This document shows positions 1-12,774 of a stretch of 64,000 nucleotides of DNA, in pieces (positions within the stretch are counted from its first letter, which is position 1; every line of letters starts with the position of its first letter). A program made the translations under genes and the position numbers. The notes beneath the pieces are model-generated. The model did not search any database, was not told where the DNA came from, and worked only from the letters and a program-made list of their open reading frames with translations. This DNA comes from Pipra filicauda (Eukaryota; Chordata; Aves; Passeriformes; Pipridae): the NCBI RefSeq assembly GCF_003945595.2, contig NW_024104439.1, positions 789,172 to 853,171 on the forward strand. The letters run 5' to 3'.

Positions 1-1654
1 TGACCTTTTTTATTGCCCATACTGGGATCGAAGGCAACAAAATGAGTCTTAACTTAGACTGGATGGTATGAATTACATTCAGTTTTCAAAATGTAGCTAA
101 TACACTGACTTATTCAGAGAGGCCTTGGGCAGATTCACACATTAAAGGATATGAAATTCATATATTATGGTAATGGGAACCATGAAAATAGATGAAGATA
201 AATAACCACATTTGAAGAGCCCACTCCATGAATCTCCTGAACATAAAGAAAATTATGGTATTACGGTATTTTAAAAATATATTAAAAAGTAAACCTTATA
301 GAATAGCACCAAAAATTCTGGTATTTTAGGTTTTTGAGATGATAACCCTAGATTGGAACTGAATCAATTAATGCAATAACAAGCAGAAGAATCAAATTTC
401 TTTTATTCCAAGCATTAGGGCTGAACAAATAAACCCATTCATAGCTGCAACATTCCCTGGTGCTCCTCATTTGTGCAGAACTATTTAGGAGTCTCTACCT
501 TGCACTCCTGGGGTAAACTCTGGTAAGGTATATGTAGAGGCAAGGAATCTGTGTCCACACCTCTGCCAAAGCTCACCCACAAACCAGATAATCTTCCTAC
601 TGGTAATGGACAGTTGACTATAATTGCTTTTTTTTTTTTTTCATAAGTATATAAATGAGAGACAGATAAAATGAGACAAAAGGAATGTCTCAGATGAAAT
701 CTGAGATGTGACCTTTTCAAAATAGGGAGCATTTCAGTGATTTTAATTAGAAGCCTAGGAACAAGAGTTAAATAAGCTTGAAGATACCTGCTCTTTCAAC
801 TGAGCCTGGTAGGCTGGTAGGAAACTTTGTCTGCCTGCTTTACAGCACATAGGTTTTATAGCCTCTCACTCCATTAAAAAAAATAAATAAATTAGAAGCC
901 CCAAGGCAGCCACATATTTAGAAGCAATGAAAACCCAACCTGTCTACCTCTAAAGCATTTAAAGGCAAATGTATTTGGGCTTACAACCCAGGAATGAAAG
1001 CAGAGCGGAATGAATTAAAACATTGTGACTTTTCTGTAACCTACGTTGCTGCTCATGGCACAAGTCTGAAGATCCAGAACACATTCTGTGTTTCTTAATA
1101 TTTCATAGAAATAAAGAATCTCAGTGCTAACAAAATTAACATTGTGAACAAACGTATCTCATTACAATGTCAAACTATGTAAAACCACAATGGACCATTC
1201 CAGGGGAGTCAAAACCAATTAGTTGTATCAGAAAATCTACCAGACTACAAAACAGAGAGGCCTCTGAACTTCTGCAACTGGTTCAGAGATTAAAGAAACT
1301 GCAGCACAGCATGGGGACGAGAGATAAAATGAGTGGATATAGAAAAACTCCAAGGGAACTGAGAAGTTCATGCCCAGTTTCAAAATGTAACAAAGTTTAG
1401 AACTGACTTTCTAGGCAATTTTAGACAGCTTCTCTTTTTATAACTAAAATCGTGGTCCCAACCCATAACATACAACTCATTTCACTAAACGGACCATCAG
1501 TACAGCGCTCTGCCATGAGAATGATTTCTTCTTTCACCCCTTTGTGTCCTGGTGTATGCTTTTATTCCCAATGTGAATCCTGAAATGGGAAGAGGATAAT
1601 CTAATCTGAAAGCATAGTCATTTCTGAGGCTTAATTGTGCCTCAAATTACTCAT
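1..1654. other. Unique AT-rich sequence, no gene seen
   Basis: I see no coding gene, RNA gene or recognisable transposon here. Open frames are short and unrelated to any protein I know. The only low-complexity feature is a run of about 14 T at 628-641. This could be intergenic or intronic DNA. Confidence 0.6.
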
Positions 1655-1786
1655 TAAAAAATTACAAAACAAAACAAAAAAACCCAAAACACAACCAACC
1701 AAAAAAACCACAAACAAACAAACAAACAAACAAACAAAAATACACCCACCCAACAAAAGAAAACAAACCAGAAAAACCCAAAAAGA
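1655..1786. repeat. A/C-rich low-complexity tract with (AAAC)n core
   Basis: About 130 bp are almost entirely A and C on the plus strand. A core of about seven AAAC/CAAA units lies near 1711-1737, flanked by looser AAACC and ACCC units. G and T are nearly absent, so the minus strand is a T/G tract. It resembles the T/G tracts elsewhere in this window (for example 39636-39826) in opposite orientation. The lysine- and threonine-rich open frame across it comes from composition and is not a gene. Confidence 0.85.
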
Positions 1787-4700
1787 ATTTCTCTACTTCT
1801 TTGTTTCCATGACCATTACCAGATATGCAAACAGATCTCATGCTTCAGGTCAGACAAGGAAAATGTTCTGTTTCTTAGTATGCTCATAACATAGAGCACA
1901 AGACATGGATGATCACAAACTCAGCTATAGACACTTTTAATAAACCCATACTAATTGGAGAAATGTGTCAACCCAAGACTGTATGCAGCTCATATAGTGC
2001 CGACTTGAATCACTTTAATCATGGAAATACGAGGTGAATGAAAGATTAATCTAAAACAAGGTAGATCACTAATAAACTCAAAATACAGAAGCTTTATGTA
2101 CCTGTCTCCCCAAGTTCATTTTTAAACTACATTTATGTATGTATTAGTTGTTGCCTTTCCCTCTTGGCAAGTATCCAGCACTGGCTGGCTGTAGGAAATG
2201 TTAAGCAACCCCCACCCCTGAATAACTACTTGGCATAGAAAGATTGCTTGTAACTTGTGCAACATGCTTCATATTAAGGACTCCTCAACTTCAAAGATAC
2301 TCTTGAAACTGGGAATTAAGCACTTACATTGCATGCTTTGCAAATTTAGCTCTGTGTCTCTTGATCATCATCAAAGTTACCCTACAGAAATATTTCTCCC
2401 TCAATTTGATACCAGTATTTGAATTAAAAAAAGATTCTGTACAGTATTTTAAACACATTAAAGGGAGCATTTCCTAGCATAAAATCTGGCTTGCTATCAT
2501 ACTGGTTTTGTGGTCTGCAATTCTAATAATAGTCATAAGCCTGTTTATTGAGGATGAGGAAAGAAAACATTGTGGAGCAATGTAGCTTACAATGTAAGAC
2601 AACCCATTGTGGGCACTCCTTTGGATTCTCATTGTTAACTTTTTTGGACTAAGCATCTCATTAATCAAAATATGAAATCTACTCTACTGCTTCACAAAGA
2701 AAATATGGTTTCTTGTGTCTCATGCTTGTCATTTTCACCCTTGTCCAATTGGTTATCACATGAAACTTTCGTATCAAAGAGAAAACTTTGTAGAGGTTCA
2801 GTTTTGAATTTCTCCCTTCCTCTTCTTTCTACTGTCTATATATGAGAAGGGAGTGGGAGGAGGGGGGGAGGGCTGTCTAAAATACATTAGAAATACTGAA
2901 GAATTAAAATATTTTAATGCCAATTAAAATATGAATGAACTCTAAGTTTCCCAAGGCAACCATTTCCCACAAGACTTGTGTTCTAAATGCATTTCCTATA
3001 GCTTAGTGGGGAAAAGAATGTTTCGACAAAATTTGGGGAAAAAAATTCCTGCTTTTTGGGGTCTTGACAGAAGGAAGTATTCACTTGGATCATGTATGCC
3101 AGACATAATTGAAAGATACTTATTAGTGTGTAAAGAATAGATTTTCAAAAATGGTTAATTAACAGAAAATAAAGAAATGCATTTTGCGGGATGGGCCAGA
3201 AGAGATTGTGTCCAATAACCAGTGGAGTCAAAGAGTTCAACATCAAGCCTAGTTTTATTAATCTCATCCTAAACCCTCCTTGCTAGGTTTTATCAAAACA
3301 TACATCACCGCATATTTTTGAAAGAAAATCTTTGGGGTTCATTTTCCAAATTCAGGGTGAATTTTGCCTTAGTAGTTTGTAGGATTCTGGCACTGTCGCT
3401 ATTTTCAGCAGTGGAATTCAATAAAATCTATATGCTGCATTAGCTGCAAATTTATGCAAAGGGATATAGAAGAAAGCCAGCAATGTCACGTTAAAACTCT
3501 TTTAAGTGAATATTTAATCTGTGTAACTTTCAAAAAAATGCATCTGAAAAAAAAAGTCACTGTTATTTAGCTTGAGATGGGAAGCTGAACAGAAATTTAA
3601 ATGACAGGGGTCTTTCTACAAAGAGATAGTGCAATTTTTTAGCAGAGACATTTCTCTTCACAAGTTTTTCAAATTATATGTTCTTGTGAAGGATGTTAAA
3701 TGTCTGGGTTGTAAATTTCAAATTGTCACTTCATGATGAACTCCACGATGAGAAAGAGAGGAAAAAAATTCTTGTTTTTAATTCAAGTTGAACATAAGCT
3801 ATTGAAAATTCATATTTCATTTGTGGATTTTACTCAACATTCACAGAAGCTTGAAGTGTTACTTCAAGGGTAGGTAACAGAAATGAATAAAAAAAAATCT
3901 GAGTTATGTTGCTATTATTTCACCATTCTGAGACAAAAATTAGAGCTAAATGAAACTGAGAATTTCCATTTTTAAGAAATTTTTAATAAACGGTTTTTTA
4001 CATCTGCTTGTAGTTAAAAAAATATTCTTTACTGTTAAGCTCCAGCTATTTAGTTCAGTTTGACTTGTGCATGATGCTTGGCATCCAAGCAAATTACGAT
4101 GTTCTAACCCAAGAAGTTATAAACATTCTGCTGTGATTCCATCAAAAACTTTTAAAATGAAAATTCATCAGAACAGCTGATTTCCCATGCAAAGTTGCAT
4201 TCTGAGAAAACATTAGTTTCCAAGAGAAACACTCTTGGTCAGATCTAGAAAGGATGCCATGCAGCTATGCTGACAAAACACACTAAGGTTCTACATAAAA
4301 TTTTATGTCTGTAAGGAACATGAAGAATATGTAACATCAGTATCTTAAGGATTTTCTCAAAAATCTGGAGCCTCATTTGATTTTACAATACAGTAAGTTG
4401 TAGATATTTGACAGGGAAATGAGAAGGACAGATTTTTCCCTAAGGATCATGAAGACATACTTGCTTGAGTCAGGGGCCTGCATCAACAGTCTCAGGTTTG
4501 AGATTAATTGTTCAGAGAACTGTGATCCCCTGCCCCAATACATTGACTCACACAGCTTTGGGCAGGCACAATCTTTCTGTACCTCAAGCTACCCACAGCT
4601 GTTCCTTCTAGGGCTGCTGTAAGGCTCATTTAGCTCTTCTAAAGGACTCTGAATCTCCTGGAAAAAAAAAAAGAGGATGTAAGCTATTGCGTGCTGTCCA

Positions 4701-7700
4701 AATCGGTCTTGGCTCAAGGGCTGTTTGTCTTGGAAACAGTAAAGTGTCCAGGCATGTAACTGCAAAAGCCCCATTTTTCGCAAGAGATTCAAAACAAAGT
4801 GCTGCAGTAATATGGGGAAAGCAGCTAGTTTAGTCCCTCGATTGTCTTGATAAGAGGATTAGTAATTATTGTGCCAATAACAGGGGTGGATAGAATAGAG
4901 GAAAAAGTGTTTACCATCAACAGGAGAAATAAATCCCAATTTACCACCATAAGAGAGAGTAATGGAAAGACTACTGATGGATTAACCAATACCTCTTTCG
5001 TCTCACTGTTTTTAGACACAACATGCAATGATGTGGGTTTATATATTTTTAAACAGAATTGTTATGGAACTTTTATGTAGTGGAAGTGTTGCGCACTCTA
5101 ATTCAAAAGGGATTTAAGGAAACCAAGTAAAACTGAGGAATTGAGGTAGGAAGGGAGGGAAAATAAGCTTGAACAAGTATTTTTTCCCTGTACATCAGAT
5201 TCAGAAAAGCATAGCAAGTAGTTTTGTGCAGATATGAAATACATGCATGTTTTATTTATAGATGTGTTCCCCATGTGTTCACCTGTGGAATTCATTCCAG
5301 TGTACCAGGAAGATTACTGTAGTGGCCTCATAGCCACCATTTGCTGCACACTCCTGGCAGTTTCCAAAATGTCTCAAAAGAGAATGCATTCCAGCTGTCT
5401 CCTGCATTCATCCTCTGCCTGAGATGCAAGCGTAACAATGCAAGGAGAAAAAGCTACTCCCCTAACAAAGGCAGCATTAAATACTGGCAAGAAAATAAGA
5501 AACAAAATATTCCCTTTAACCATAGGGAAGGCACACAAGTTCACATTTTTCTTCTGCTTGTTTTCTTAGTAAGGGTTTGTGTATCTCAGAGATTAAAAAT
5601 GTAACACATACTTGCTTCAGTTGCTATGGTAATTCTGTGGGGTTTGGGCTTTTTTTATTATTATTATTTAACTGAATAGCACTGTAAATAGCTATATAAA
5701 TGTCCAGAACACAAAACACAGCTTTGCCCCAGGCATCTTCTATTTACACACCCCTCTTTTTCGGCAAAACTTCATTATTGTTGCTTTTAATGAATATGCA
5801 CAGTCTATGCATTGAAGCAAAACTGAAGCAGAGAGGTACAGGAAATTGAATCCCCACTAATGAACAGCCTGGTATTTGAGACTGTTTCAGAATCCAAATG
5901 TCACAGATGTTCAGGTGGAAATTATTTGTCATCTTACGAATTCAGAAATGGAGGCTTACCAACAGTACTTTCAGTGATCATCTTTACAGTATCACCAATT
6001 CACCACTAGTGAAAAGGGATCCCTATGGTGGATGTCCTGGTAAAAGAGTTAGGATAGACTTGATTTCTTGAAATTAGGATTTGCTGCAATGCCTGTCTGA
6101 GGGGAAGAAAGGGATATTCCCATGCATCAGAAAACTTTCCAAATCAAAAGTACCAAAAATATTGAGCATGTTTACTGTCATTTGAGCCAAATTACCTAAT
6201 TTAATAGGACACTGACAGTACCTGTCAAACATCATTAATAGCAGAAGATATGCTTTTCTGAAGGATTGGAGAAATGCAATTCAAAAAAGAAGAGAGAGTC
6301 GGACAAGACATCTATCTGATGAGGAAAGGGCATCTCTCCAAAACTGGTTTCAATAGCAAAAGGTGTTAAAGCACAACCATAGAAATGCAGAAGCATCACT
6401 GTAGGTCTAGTCAGATCCACGTTCAGTGTTGTACCTCAGTGTGGAAGCATCTGTGCTGTGTGCCTGTGTGCACGCAGCGCTTTTCAGAGAGCAGGGAGCG
6501 GCAACATATAAACAGCAATCCATCAAAGTGTGGGTGGAGCAATGCTCTGGAGAACAATTTTAGCATGCAGAAAGATGCAGAATACTAACGCCGCAGGTTA
6601 TGGAAGAAGAGCTGATTAAAACGAATAGCTGGGGCAATACAAGGAGAAAGGTAAAATATGAGACAGAAAAAGGCAGACAAAAGGGAAAAGGAAAGTAAAG
6701 AAGCAACAAAGATTTAACATCTCTCTTACAGGACATGTGTCATGGTTAGAGGGATATTGCAGCTTTCTATTCTTTTCTGATAAGTGTTATCCTAGGCCTT
6801 GTACATCTGCCATTTCTGAAGAAGCTTCAAATAAATTTGATGTTCTCTGAACTGTTCCTAGACCACAGTACTTTGACTATGTTCTGAGTCTCTCCTATGC
6901 AGACTGGTTCCCTCTGTGCCATCCCCCACAACTCTGCACCAAGTGGGATAAATAACTGTCTCCTTAGCAAAAAAAACTTACATTGAACAGAAGGAATGAT
7001 TCCCTTAAGGAAAATGTGGAGTTTTTTTTAATATCAGTCTATCTGTAGATATATTTATGTGCCTTATCTAAAGGCATACTATTTCCTGAAAAAATCAGTA
7101 GGTCAATTTTATCCAGCCACCTAATGGGACCTCCAAAAACTAATCCACCTCTCTCCTCAAAAAGTCAAACTGCCAGTTTATTCTTCTACCTTCTTGAATT
7201 GTTCTGCTAAAGCAGTTTCTGAGGCTGAGGGAAAAAAAAAGTTAAAATTGACCAACCTGTATAACTAGAAATGTCCCTGAAAGCAAAGGGTTTAGGAAGG
7301 GGCTAAGATGTGACATGGCTTTTTCCTTTCTCTCTCTTTTCTCTTCACTCTCGCTGTACTACACTAAACATATAAATCTGTATTACAAATAACCTATAGC
7401 TAGTATCCCATTTAACATAAATACATCAATTCAGATTAGCAACATAGTGTGCTTTTTGAGTAAAAGCAACAATGCAGGTGTTTTCAGAGCAGTTAAAAGA
7501 TATAAATAAAAAGCAGTTTACTTTCTCCCTTCTCATCAGGTTAACACATGGTTTCTCCATCTCTCAAGCTTTATCAAACTGTAAAAGAATTAAAACACAC
7601 TTCTTTATTGCTTCCTCTTCAAGCGTTAGTTATTCAGTTGCTAAGGTAACATGAAAAGCAACTACATAGCTCCAATATACCAAGGTTCATACTGCCTGAT

Positions 7701-7893
7701 AAGAGTGATAGAGGAAACCAACATGCTGAACAATAGAAATACATTTCCTGGCACACTCTTATTCTGTGTATAAGAGAAATTCAAGACATGGTTTTAAATG
7801 TTATTACAGACCCTTTTGAGTAGTGCTGCCATCTCTCTTTATTATTCACTGTCTGTATCCTTCCCTTGGCATCTCTTCTTCCTCTCTGCTCAG
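1787..7893. other. Unique AT-rich sequence, no gene seen
   Basis: No gene or clear interspersed repeat is recognised. Small features are a G-rich motif at 2849-2872 (listed separately) and a short (TTA)n run near 5655-5670. Open frames are short, overlap on both strands and lack recognisable domains. Confidence 0.55.
2849..2872 (+). other. G-quadruplex-type motif
   Basis: Four G runs of three or more occur within 24 bases: GGG at 2849-2851, GGG at 2855-2857, a seven-G run at 2862-2868 and GGG at 2870-2872. The loops are AGT, AGGA and A. This fits the common G3+N1-7 pattern on the plus strand, in an otherwise AT-rich neighbourhood. The sequence meets the motif; folding or function is inference. 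Confidence 0.6.
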
Positions 7894-8193
7894 GACCACT
7901 TTGGAAGACCTTTGCTGATTTTGCAAAGGTGCAAAGAACTGACCCAACTGCAGTCAGAACTGCACACTCTCATCTCAGCTTCCTGTGATTACAGCTTGAT
8001 TGATTACAGGCTACACCCTCAAGCATCAGCCCCTGATCTGATCTTTGAGATACCCTCTCTCAGCCTGTCTTCACTCATACCAATAACTCTGGTTAGAGCT
8101 CCCCTAGTCTGGTGCAACTTTACCCCTGACCAACTCTGTGGAAAGCAAAACACACAAAGTGGATGCAACTTACAATTTCTGGCCAAGATCTAA
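7894..8193 (+). other. Exon-like open block behind a strong splice-acceptor-type sequence
   Basis: A long pyrimidine-rich stretch (about 7850-7890) ends in CTGCTCAG at 7886-7893, a good match to a vertebrate 3' splice site. The 100 codons after it are open to a TAA at 8191-8193. The frame also extends upstream to an ATG at 7798, giving 131 codons, among the longest frames here outside the CR1 copies. The translation begins DHFGRPLL and contains LTQLQSELHTL. I recognise no domain. The block is less AT-rich than its surroundings. No strong donor site follows, so it could be a terminal exon, a non-coding RNA exon or an unrecognised old repeat. A chance frame is quite possible. Confidence 0.2.
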
Positions 8194-9498
8194 ATATGAA
8201 CAAGTGCTTGGTTTTGAAAATTAAATTTACTGTACTTCAAATATCAGTCAGTCTACAGGCCAAGAATACTGCTGCTTGAAAGGCAGCAGTCTCAGCAAGG
8301 ATGAGTTTTTAGAAGCAGAACGAAAGACGAATTGGAGCTGTGCGCTCCAAACTTGATTTTAGTATAATTAGGATTGTTATTTGGCAATGTGGTCAGCTAA
8401 GTGGAAGGTACAAACAGATTGAAGTTAATAAGGTCTCAAAGAAATGAGATCCAGGAAGCCCACACTTGCTCCTGCCTCTACAAAAAAATGATCCAGACTT
8501 ATGAGTACATGCACATATGCTCAGAGGAGGGATGTTGATGGCTTTGTATTGATGTTTATTGCTTTGGGTCTCTCAAAAGCAGCTAGATTTCAGGAGAGAT
8601 TTGAATCCGTGTAGCTAGCCAGTATCCCAAGAGCTAATAATGCCAATGGCAAGGGCAGGCTAGCTGAAGAACAACTATTATCTTCAACATATTTATTGCT
8701 AGTTGAGATTAAATTAAAGGAATTTATTATATACCTATGTCTGTTCTTTCTTAATCAGGAACTGGGCAAACAAACAAGTAGAGACACCTGTATAAATCCT
8801 ACTAATCCTTCACCGAATTTATGGCATTTGACATTTTTTGTACAAATTGTTTTTAAATTTTATCTGATATTGAGAAGTCCTTCCTGATAATTATGGATAT
8901 TTTTTTAATGTACAAGAATGCAAATACTTGTTAAAAAAGTTGAAAATACATCAGTTATAGCTACATGACACTAGCAGCCTCACTTCCTTATTCCGGATTT
9001 TCAGGCTTTTTTAGAAGCATTACTATTCCTAAATATAAGCATATCGAGGTATTACTTTAAAAATCGAACATAAAATTTCTGATTGTATGCTTAGCAAGAA
9101 TTTTTCTTTGGTTCGTTCTTCATAAAAAAGTTCATGTCCTCTCAATCAGAAAAAAAACAAGAGAAATATTCATGCCTATATATTAGGTTAGCAGTAGTTT
9201 AACAGTCAATTAATCCATCTGTGGTATTTAGATAGAGTTAAACATATTAAGTGATGTTGAGGAAATACATAATTCATAAAAATACTGTTCTGGCATAATT
9301 TTTATAAGTCTGTTCTACAATGTTTGTGCTCTTATGTCATTAACTTCTAAATTAGTTCTAGTGTTAATTAAAAAAGAGTAAATTTATACCTGTGTGACAG
9401 GCAAAATTTTACATTGATCATATGCCTGTAAAGGTATTTTTCAATTAACAGCATTTAAAAAAAAAAAACTTATATCGAGTTACAGCCTTCCTAGTAGA
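8194..9498. other. Unique AT-rich sequence, no gene seen
   Basis: The stretch is A- and T-rich with many in-frame stops. I see no repeat, RNA gene or coding signal. Confidence 0.55.
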
Positions 9499-9571
9499 TT
9501 TGTTTGTTTTTTGGTGTTGGTTTTTTTTTTTTTTCTGTTGAGGTTTCTTGGAGTTTATGTTGGGTTTTTTT
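9499..9571. repeat. T/G-rich low-complexity tract
   Basis: The plus strand is almost all T and G, with a run of about 14 T in the middle and GGTGTTGG and TTGGG units on the sides. It has the same character as the larger tracts near 29110, 39636 and 55551. Confidence 0.75.
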
Positions 9572-11692
9572 TAGACTTTGCAATCATTACAAAGATAAAG
9601 TTTCCAGTACAATAATCCTAGTTAATGTCTGATGCTTTCACTTTTCTTTTACATCTATGTTGTTCAAATGTCAGTGATTTTAGCACTAAATTTAACCTTT
9701 ACATGTTTTTCTCCTCTTGCTCCTGAAACCTTTCTAGTCTCTGCTGGATTTGGTTGACAGTAGACTAGAATGCATCATGCACATATACACATTCCTGTTC
9801 AAATTCCTCCAGGCATTTCATGGTAAGTCTACTAAATGATATTGTTCCTTCAGCGCCGACACACAGAACCTCAGCTCTGAAAGCCTATTAGATCCCTCAG
9901 AGGAATGTTACAAACAAGGCAAAAGCCCACCTTTGTGTGGACTGTGGCGACCTGGGAGGCCTTCAAACACTTCGCTGCTTCTTCACATGAGTTTCTAAGA
10001 GTGAAATGAAGAACTTGTAACCCTTGTGGTGCAAAAAGCTACCTTAGCTAACAAACTAGTACTAAAACCTGGAAGAACAGTTAGAAGCCATTTCTTGTGA
10101 ATCATTCCTCCACTGGATAACCTCAAGCAAAATCTAAGATAAGATATAAACCAATATTCCCTGTACTAAAAAAGAAACTCATCTTTCCTGCAGTCTAGTA
10201 TGTCATTTGTAATGTCCATCTTATCTCAGGTAAAGTTTACCCTTTTTTAGGGTCTCAAAGTCGGAAACAAATGTAGACTGAAGTATTTAAACAATTTCAC
10301 GTTCTCAGTAAACATTAAGTAGGGATAACATGAAGACATTTGTAATTAATTTCTGGTTAGCTACAGAACAACTGTTCTTTTTTAACACCATTCTTATCCT
10401 CATGGCTTAATGAATTGCACATGAATGTTCATCTTGTTTTCTAATAGGGAAAATGAGACAAACAGAAGAAAATCATGTCGCTTACAAAATTAGAGATATA
10501 CTGCAGACCCATGCAGTAATGCAATGCAACAGTTCTTATCTGTTGTTTTACCTATCGAGTCATGTTGTTTCCTTCAAGAATTGAAATATTAATTATTGAC
10601 TATGCACAGCAGGGTAAATGCACTGTTCATCATGTCTACCTATATGGTGAATTTACTTTTCTTGAATACTATTACATATTGCTGCCTCTCTGTAATACAG
10701 AGCACACAGCTGGTTTCTGAGTTTCTCTGTTCTCTCTGCTAGAGAATTCTGATTAAACCTTAATAAAAATAGCAGTTTATCAGCTGATGCTTAGAGCATG
10801 CATTCCATGGGGCTAGCAAACATCATAATGCTTCGTGGTAAATGGTTAGTGTGGATGTTTATTTAAACCTGGCCAAGCTTCTCTGGTTCTGGAAGCTGTA
10901 AAACTCCTAAGGCTAGGCTTATGAAAAAATTGTGTGCTAAGAGGATGAGCATAAATTCCAGACAATGGAAATGAACTTTTCTTAATGTAAAAGACACGGA
11001 CAAGTTACAAGACTGGTTCTACTCTAACATTAAAATAGTTTGGAAGGGAATTTTCTTACTGTGCTGCCATCTATGAGTTTGGCTAGGTCCCAAAAAAGCT
11101 GAAAGGAGTCTTTTGCACATTTTAATTATTTCTACTGCTAGTTTTCTTCTGGTTCCAGAAAGCAAGATCACAAAATCCCACTTTTATCACTCGTAGAATG
11201 CAGCATAAGCTTCTAAAATAAAAAAGAAAAATGCAGATGACCAAGAGGATACTGTGAGTGGAACCCAAGTATCCCTTTCTGCCTGGCATCTTCATTCACT
11301 CATTATACCCATATGTTTAAATGCTTTGGTACCTCATCCAACCAGGTGCTATCAACAAGTCTATGAGGATTTCTTGGAATGTACATCATTGGGGAACTCT
11401 TACTTTGGAGCTAAACTCTAAACAAAGACACTATAGGTAAAGTTTTATCTTTCTCACACTTGCTCAAACAGCAATTTTTCAGTGATATTGCTTAACTAAC
11501 AGAACTGTATTAACATTATCTATTTATATATACTTATATATTTATATATACATATATATATCTAAATGTATGCATGGCATACATTTAGAATTCATCTAAA
11601 CCTCCATCAGAAGAAATCAAGTCTCTTCTGAATGTAATGGGAGGGGGGCTCAGGCCTTTAATATACCTATACTGCAATTGACATTTATATGC
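9572..11692. other. Unique AT-rich sequence with a TA-rich patch and a short hairpin
   Basis: No gene is recognised. A TA-rich patch lies at about 11518-11560, next to a perfect short inverted repeat at 11562-11588 (listed separately). The remainder has no internal repeat structure that I can see. Confidence 0.5.
11562..11588. repeat. Perfect 12-bp inverted repeat with 3-nt loop
   Basis: CTAAATGTATGC at 11562-11573 is the exact reverse complement of GCATACATTTAG at 11577-11588, separated by ATG. It directly follows a TA-rich simple-repeat patch. It could be chance in AT-rich DNA, a slippage product or a small hairpin element. Confidence 0.8.
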
Positions 11693-11770
11693 CTTCACCC
11701 TGTTCCTGCTCCAAGCCTAGTGAAGTCAACAGAAAATGACATCGCTTGACTTCAGCATAAGAACAGTTGG
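11693..11770. repeat. Possible ancient amniote repeat fragment
   Basis: The stretch contains TGAAGTCAAC and CTTGACTTCAGC, preceded by TTCCTGCTCC. Phrases of this kind (short mirror-like copies of TTGACTTCAATGGG and CCTGCTCC) are common in old amniote interspersed repeats. I recall the pattern but cannot assign a family by eye. The similarity is partial and covers about 80 bp. Confidence 0.35.
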
Positions 11771-11839
11771 TCATTTAGTCAAAACTGGTAGCTTGAGATC
11801 ATTTCAACAAATGATCAAAAACCAGGGTGGGAGAAGTGA

Positions 11840-12330
11840 CAAGTCATCTAGTTTATTCTCTGCTTCAACAGAGTATCAAATATAACTACCACATTCCTGA
11901 CAGTTGTTTACCCAATCTGCTCTTGAAATCCCCCAGTGACAGTAATTCCACAATACTGTCAGGCAATTTCTTCCCAAACTGAAATATTCCTATAAGAACC
12001 CCTAATATCTAATCTGAATCCTTCTCACTGCAGTTTATGACCAGTATTTTCTCTACCCAGAGAAAGAAAAGAGTTTCTTCAGTTGATCCACATCTTTCTT
12101 GGAGTGTTACGCTTGTAAATGGGCACAGTTCTCCAGCTGAGGCAACATCTGAGCTGAGTAGATGAAAAGATGGACCAGACAATAGCAATCTCTCCATCCC
12201 AGTAAAACAGCTGACCTTTCCCCAGCAGTGTGCCGTTGCTGATCTGTGCTACGCACTGATAAATGTTCAGCTTGCAATGTACTGTGCCTCCCACACCTCC
12301 AAGACCCTATTTAAGCCCCTTGTTCCTGTT
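11840..12330 (-). mobile_element. Old, heavily diverged CR1-type LINE, 3' part, minus strand
   Basis: Read on the minus strand, this resembles the C-terminal RT and 3'-UTR portion of CR1-class LINEs. Visible landmarks on the plus strand are CCAGTGACAGTAATTCCACA (near 11934-11953), CCTAATATCTAATCTGAATC (near 12001-12020) and, near 12125-12160, ACAGTTCTCCAGCTGAGGC followed by GAGCTGAGTAGA. Divergence is high and many indels are present, so it is older than the other CR1 copies here. It appears to continue at 12775-13100, with a younger plus-strand CR1 end between. All frames are broken. Confidence 0.6.
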
Positions 12331-12589
12331 TGTGCAGTTGTTCATACCTAACCCTGTACTTCTATTCCTTGAACTCCATGTTTTTTTCAATTTTTCAAGA
12401 TGTTTGAATTGCATCTCCTCCTTCCCAGAAACTTTTGTTTTCTCCCAGCTAGGCACTGTGATTTTATGTGTAAGTATGGTCTTTTTTCTGCTATCCACTT
12501 CGTTACTGTCAACATGCAATTCACCACACGCGGCAGAGATTCTTGCAGAGCTCTACTCGGTATCTGCTCCTGGCTTAACACGTAACCTG

Positions 12590-12722
12590 ACTCAGTTCAA
12601 GAAGCGTTCGGACAATGCTCTCAGGCACATGCTGTGGCTCGGGATGACCTGTGCAGGATCAGGAGTTGGACTTGATAATTCTTGTGGGTCCCTTCCAACT
12701 CAGGATATTCTATGATTCCATG
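12590..12722 (+). mobile_element. CR1 3' end, plus strand, nested in the old LINE
   Basis: The block starts near TTCAAGAAGCGTTCGGACAA and runs through GGAGTTGGACTTGATAATTC to CCTTCCAACTCAGGATATTC and the terminal TCTATGATTCC. This is a classic avian CR1 3' end, strongly 5'-truncated to about 130 bp. It lies in opposite orientation between two parts of an older minus-strand LINE, which suggests a later insertion. CR1 insertions generally lack clear target-site duplications, and I see none. Confidence 0.8.
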
Positions 12723-12774
12723 TTTCTACTATGCACACCGCTTTCCAATCAGTACATTATTCAGTCTATGGTGA

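Noticed and set aside
1167..1400. Small 77-codon frame with K/R-rich content
   Set aside because: It resembles no known peptide or histone-like protein and has no exon signals.
6738..6970. Possible solo LTR (TG start, CA end, AATAAA inside)
   Set aside because: No target-site duplication and no recognisable LTR family sequence; TG...CA ends are easily found by chance.
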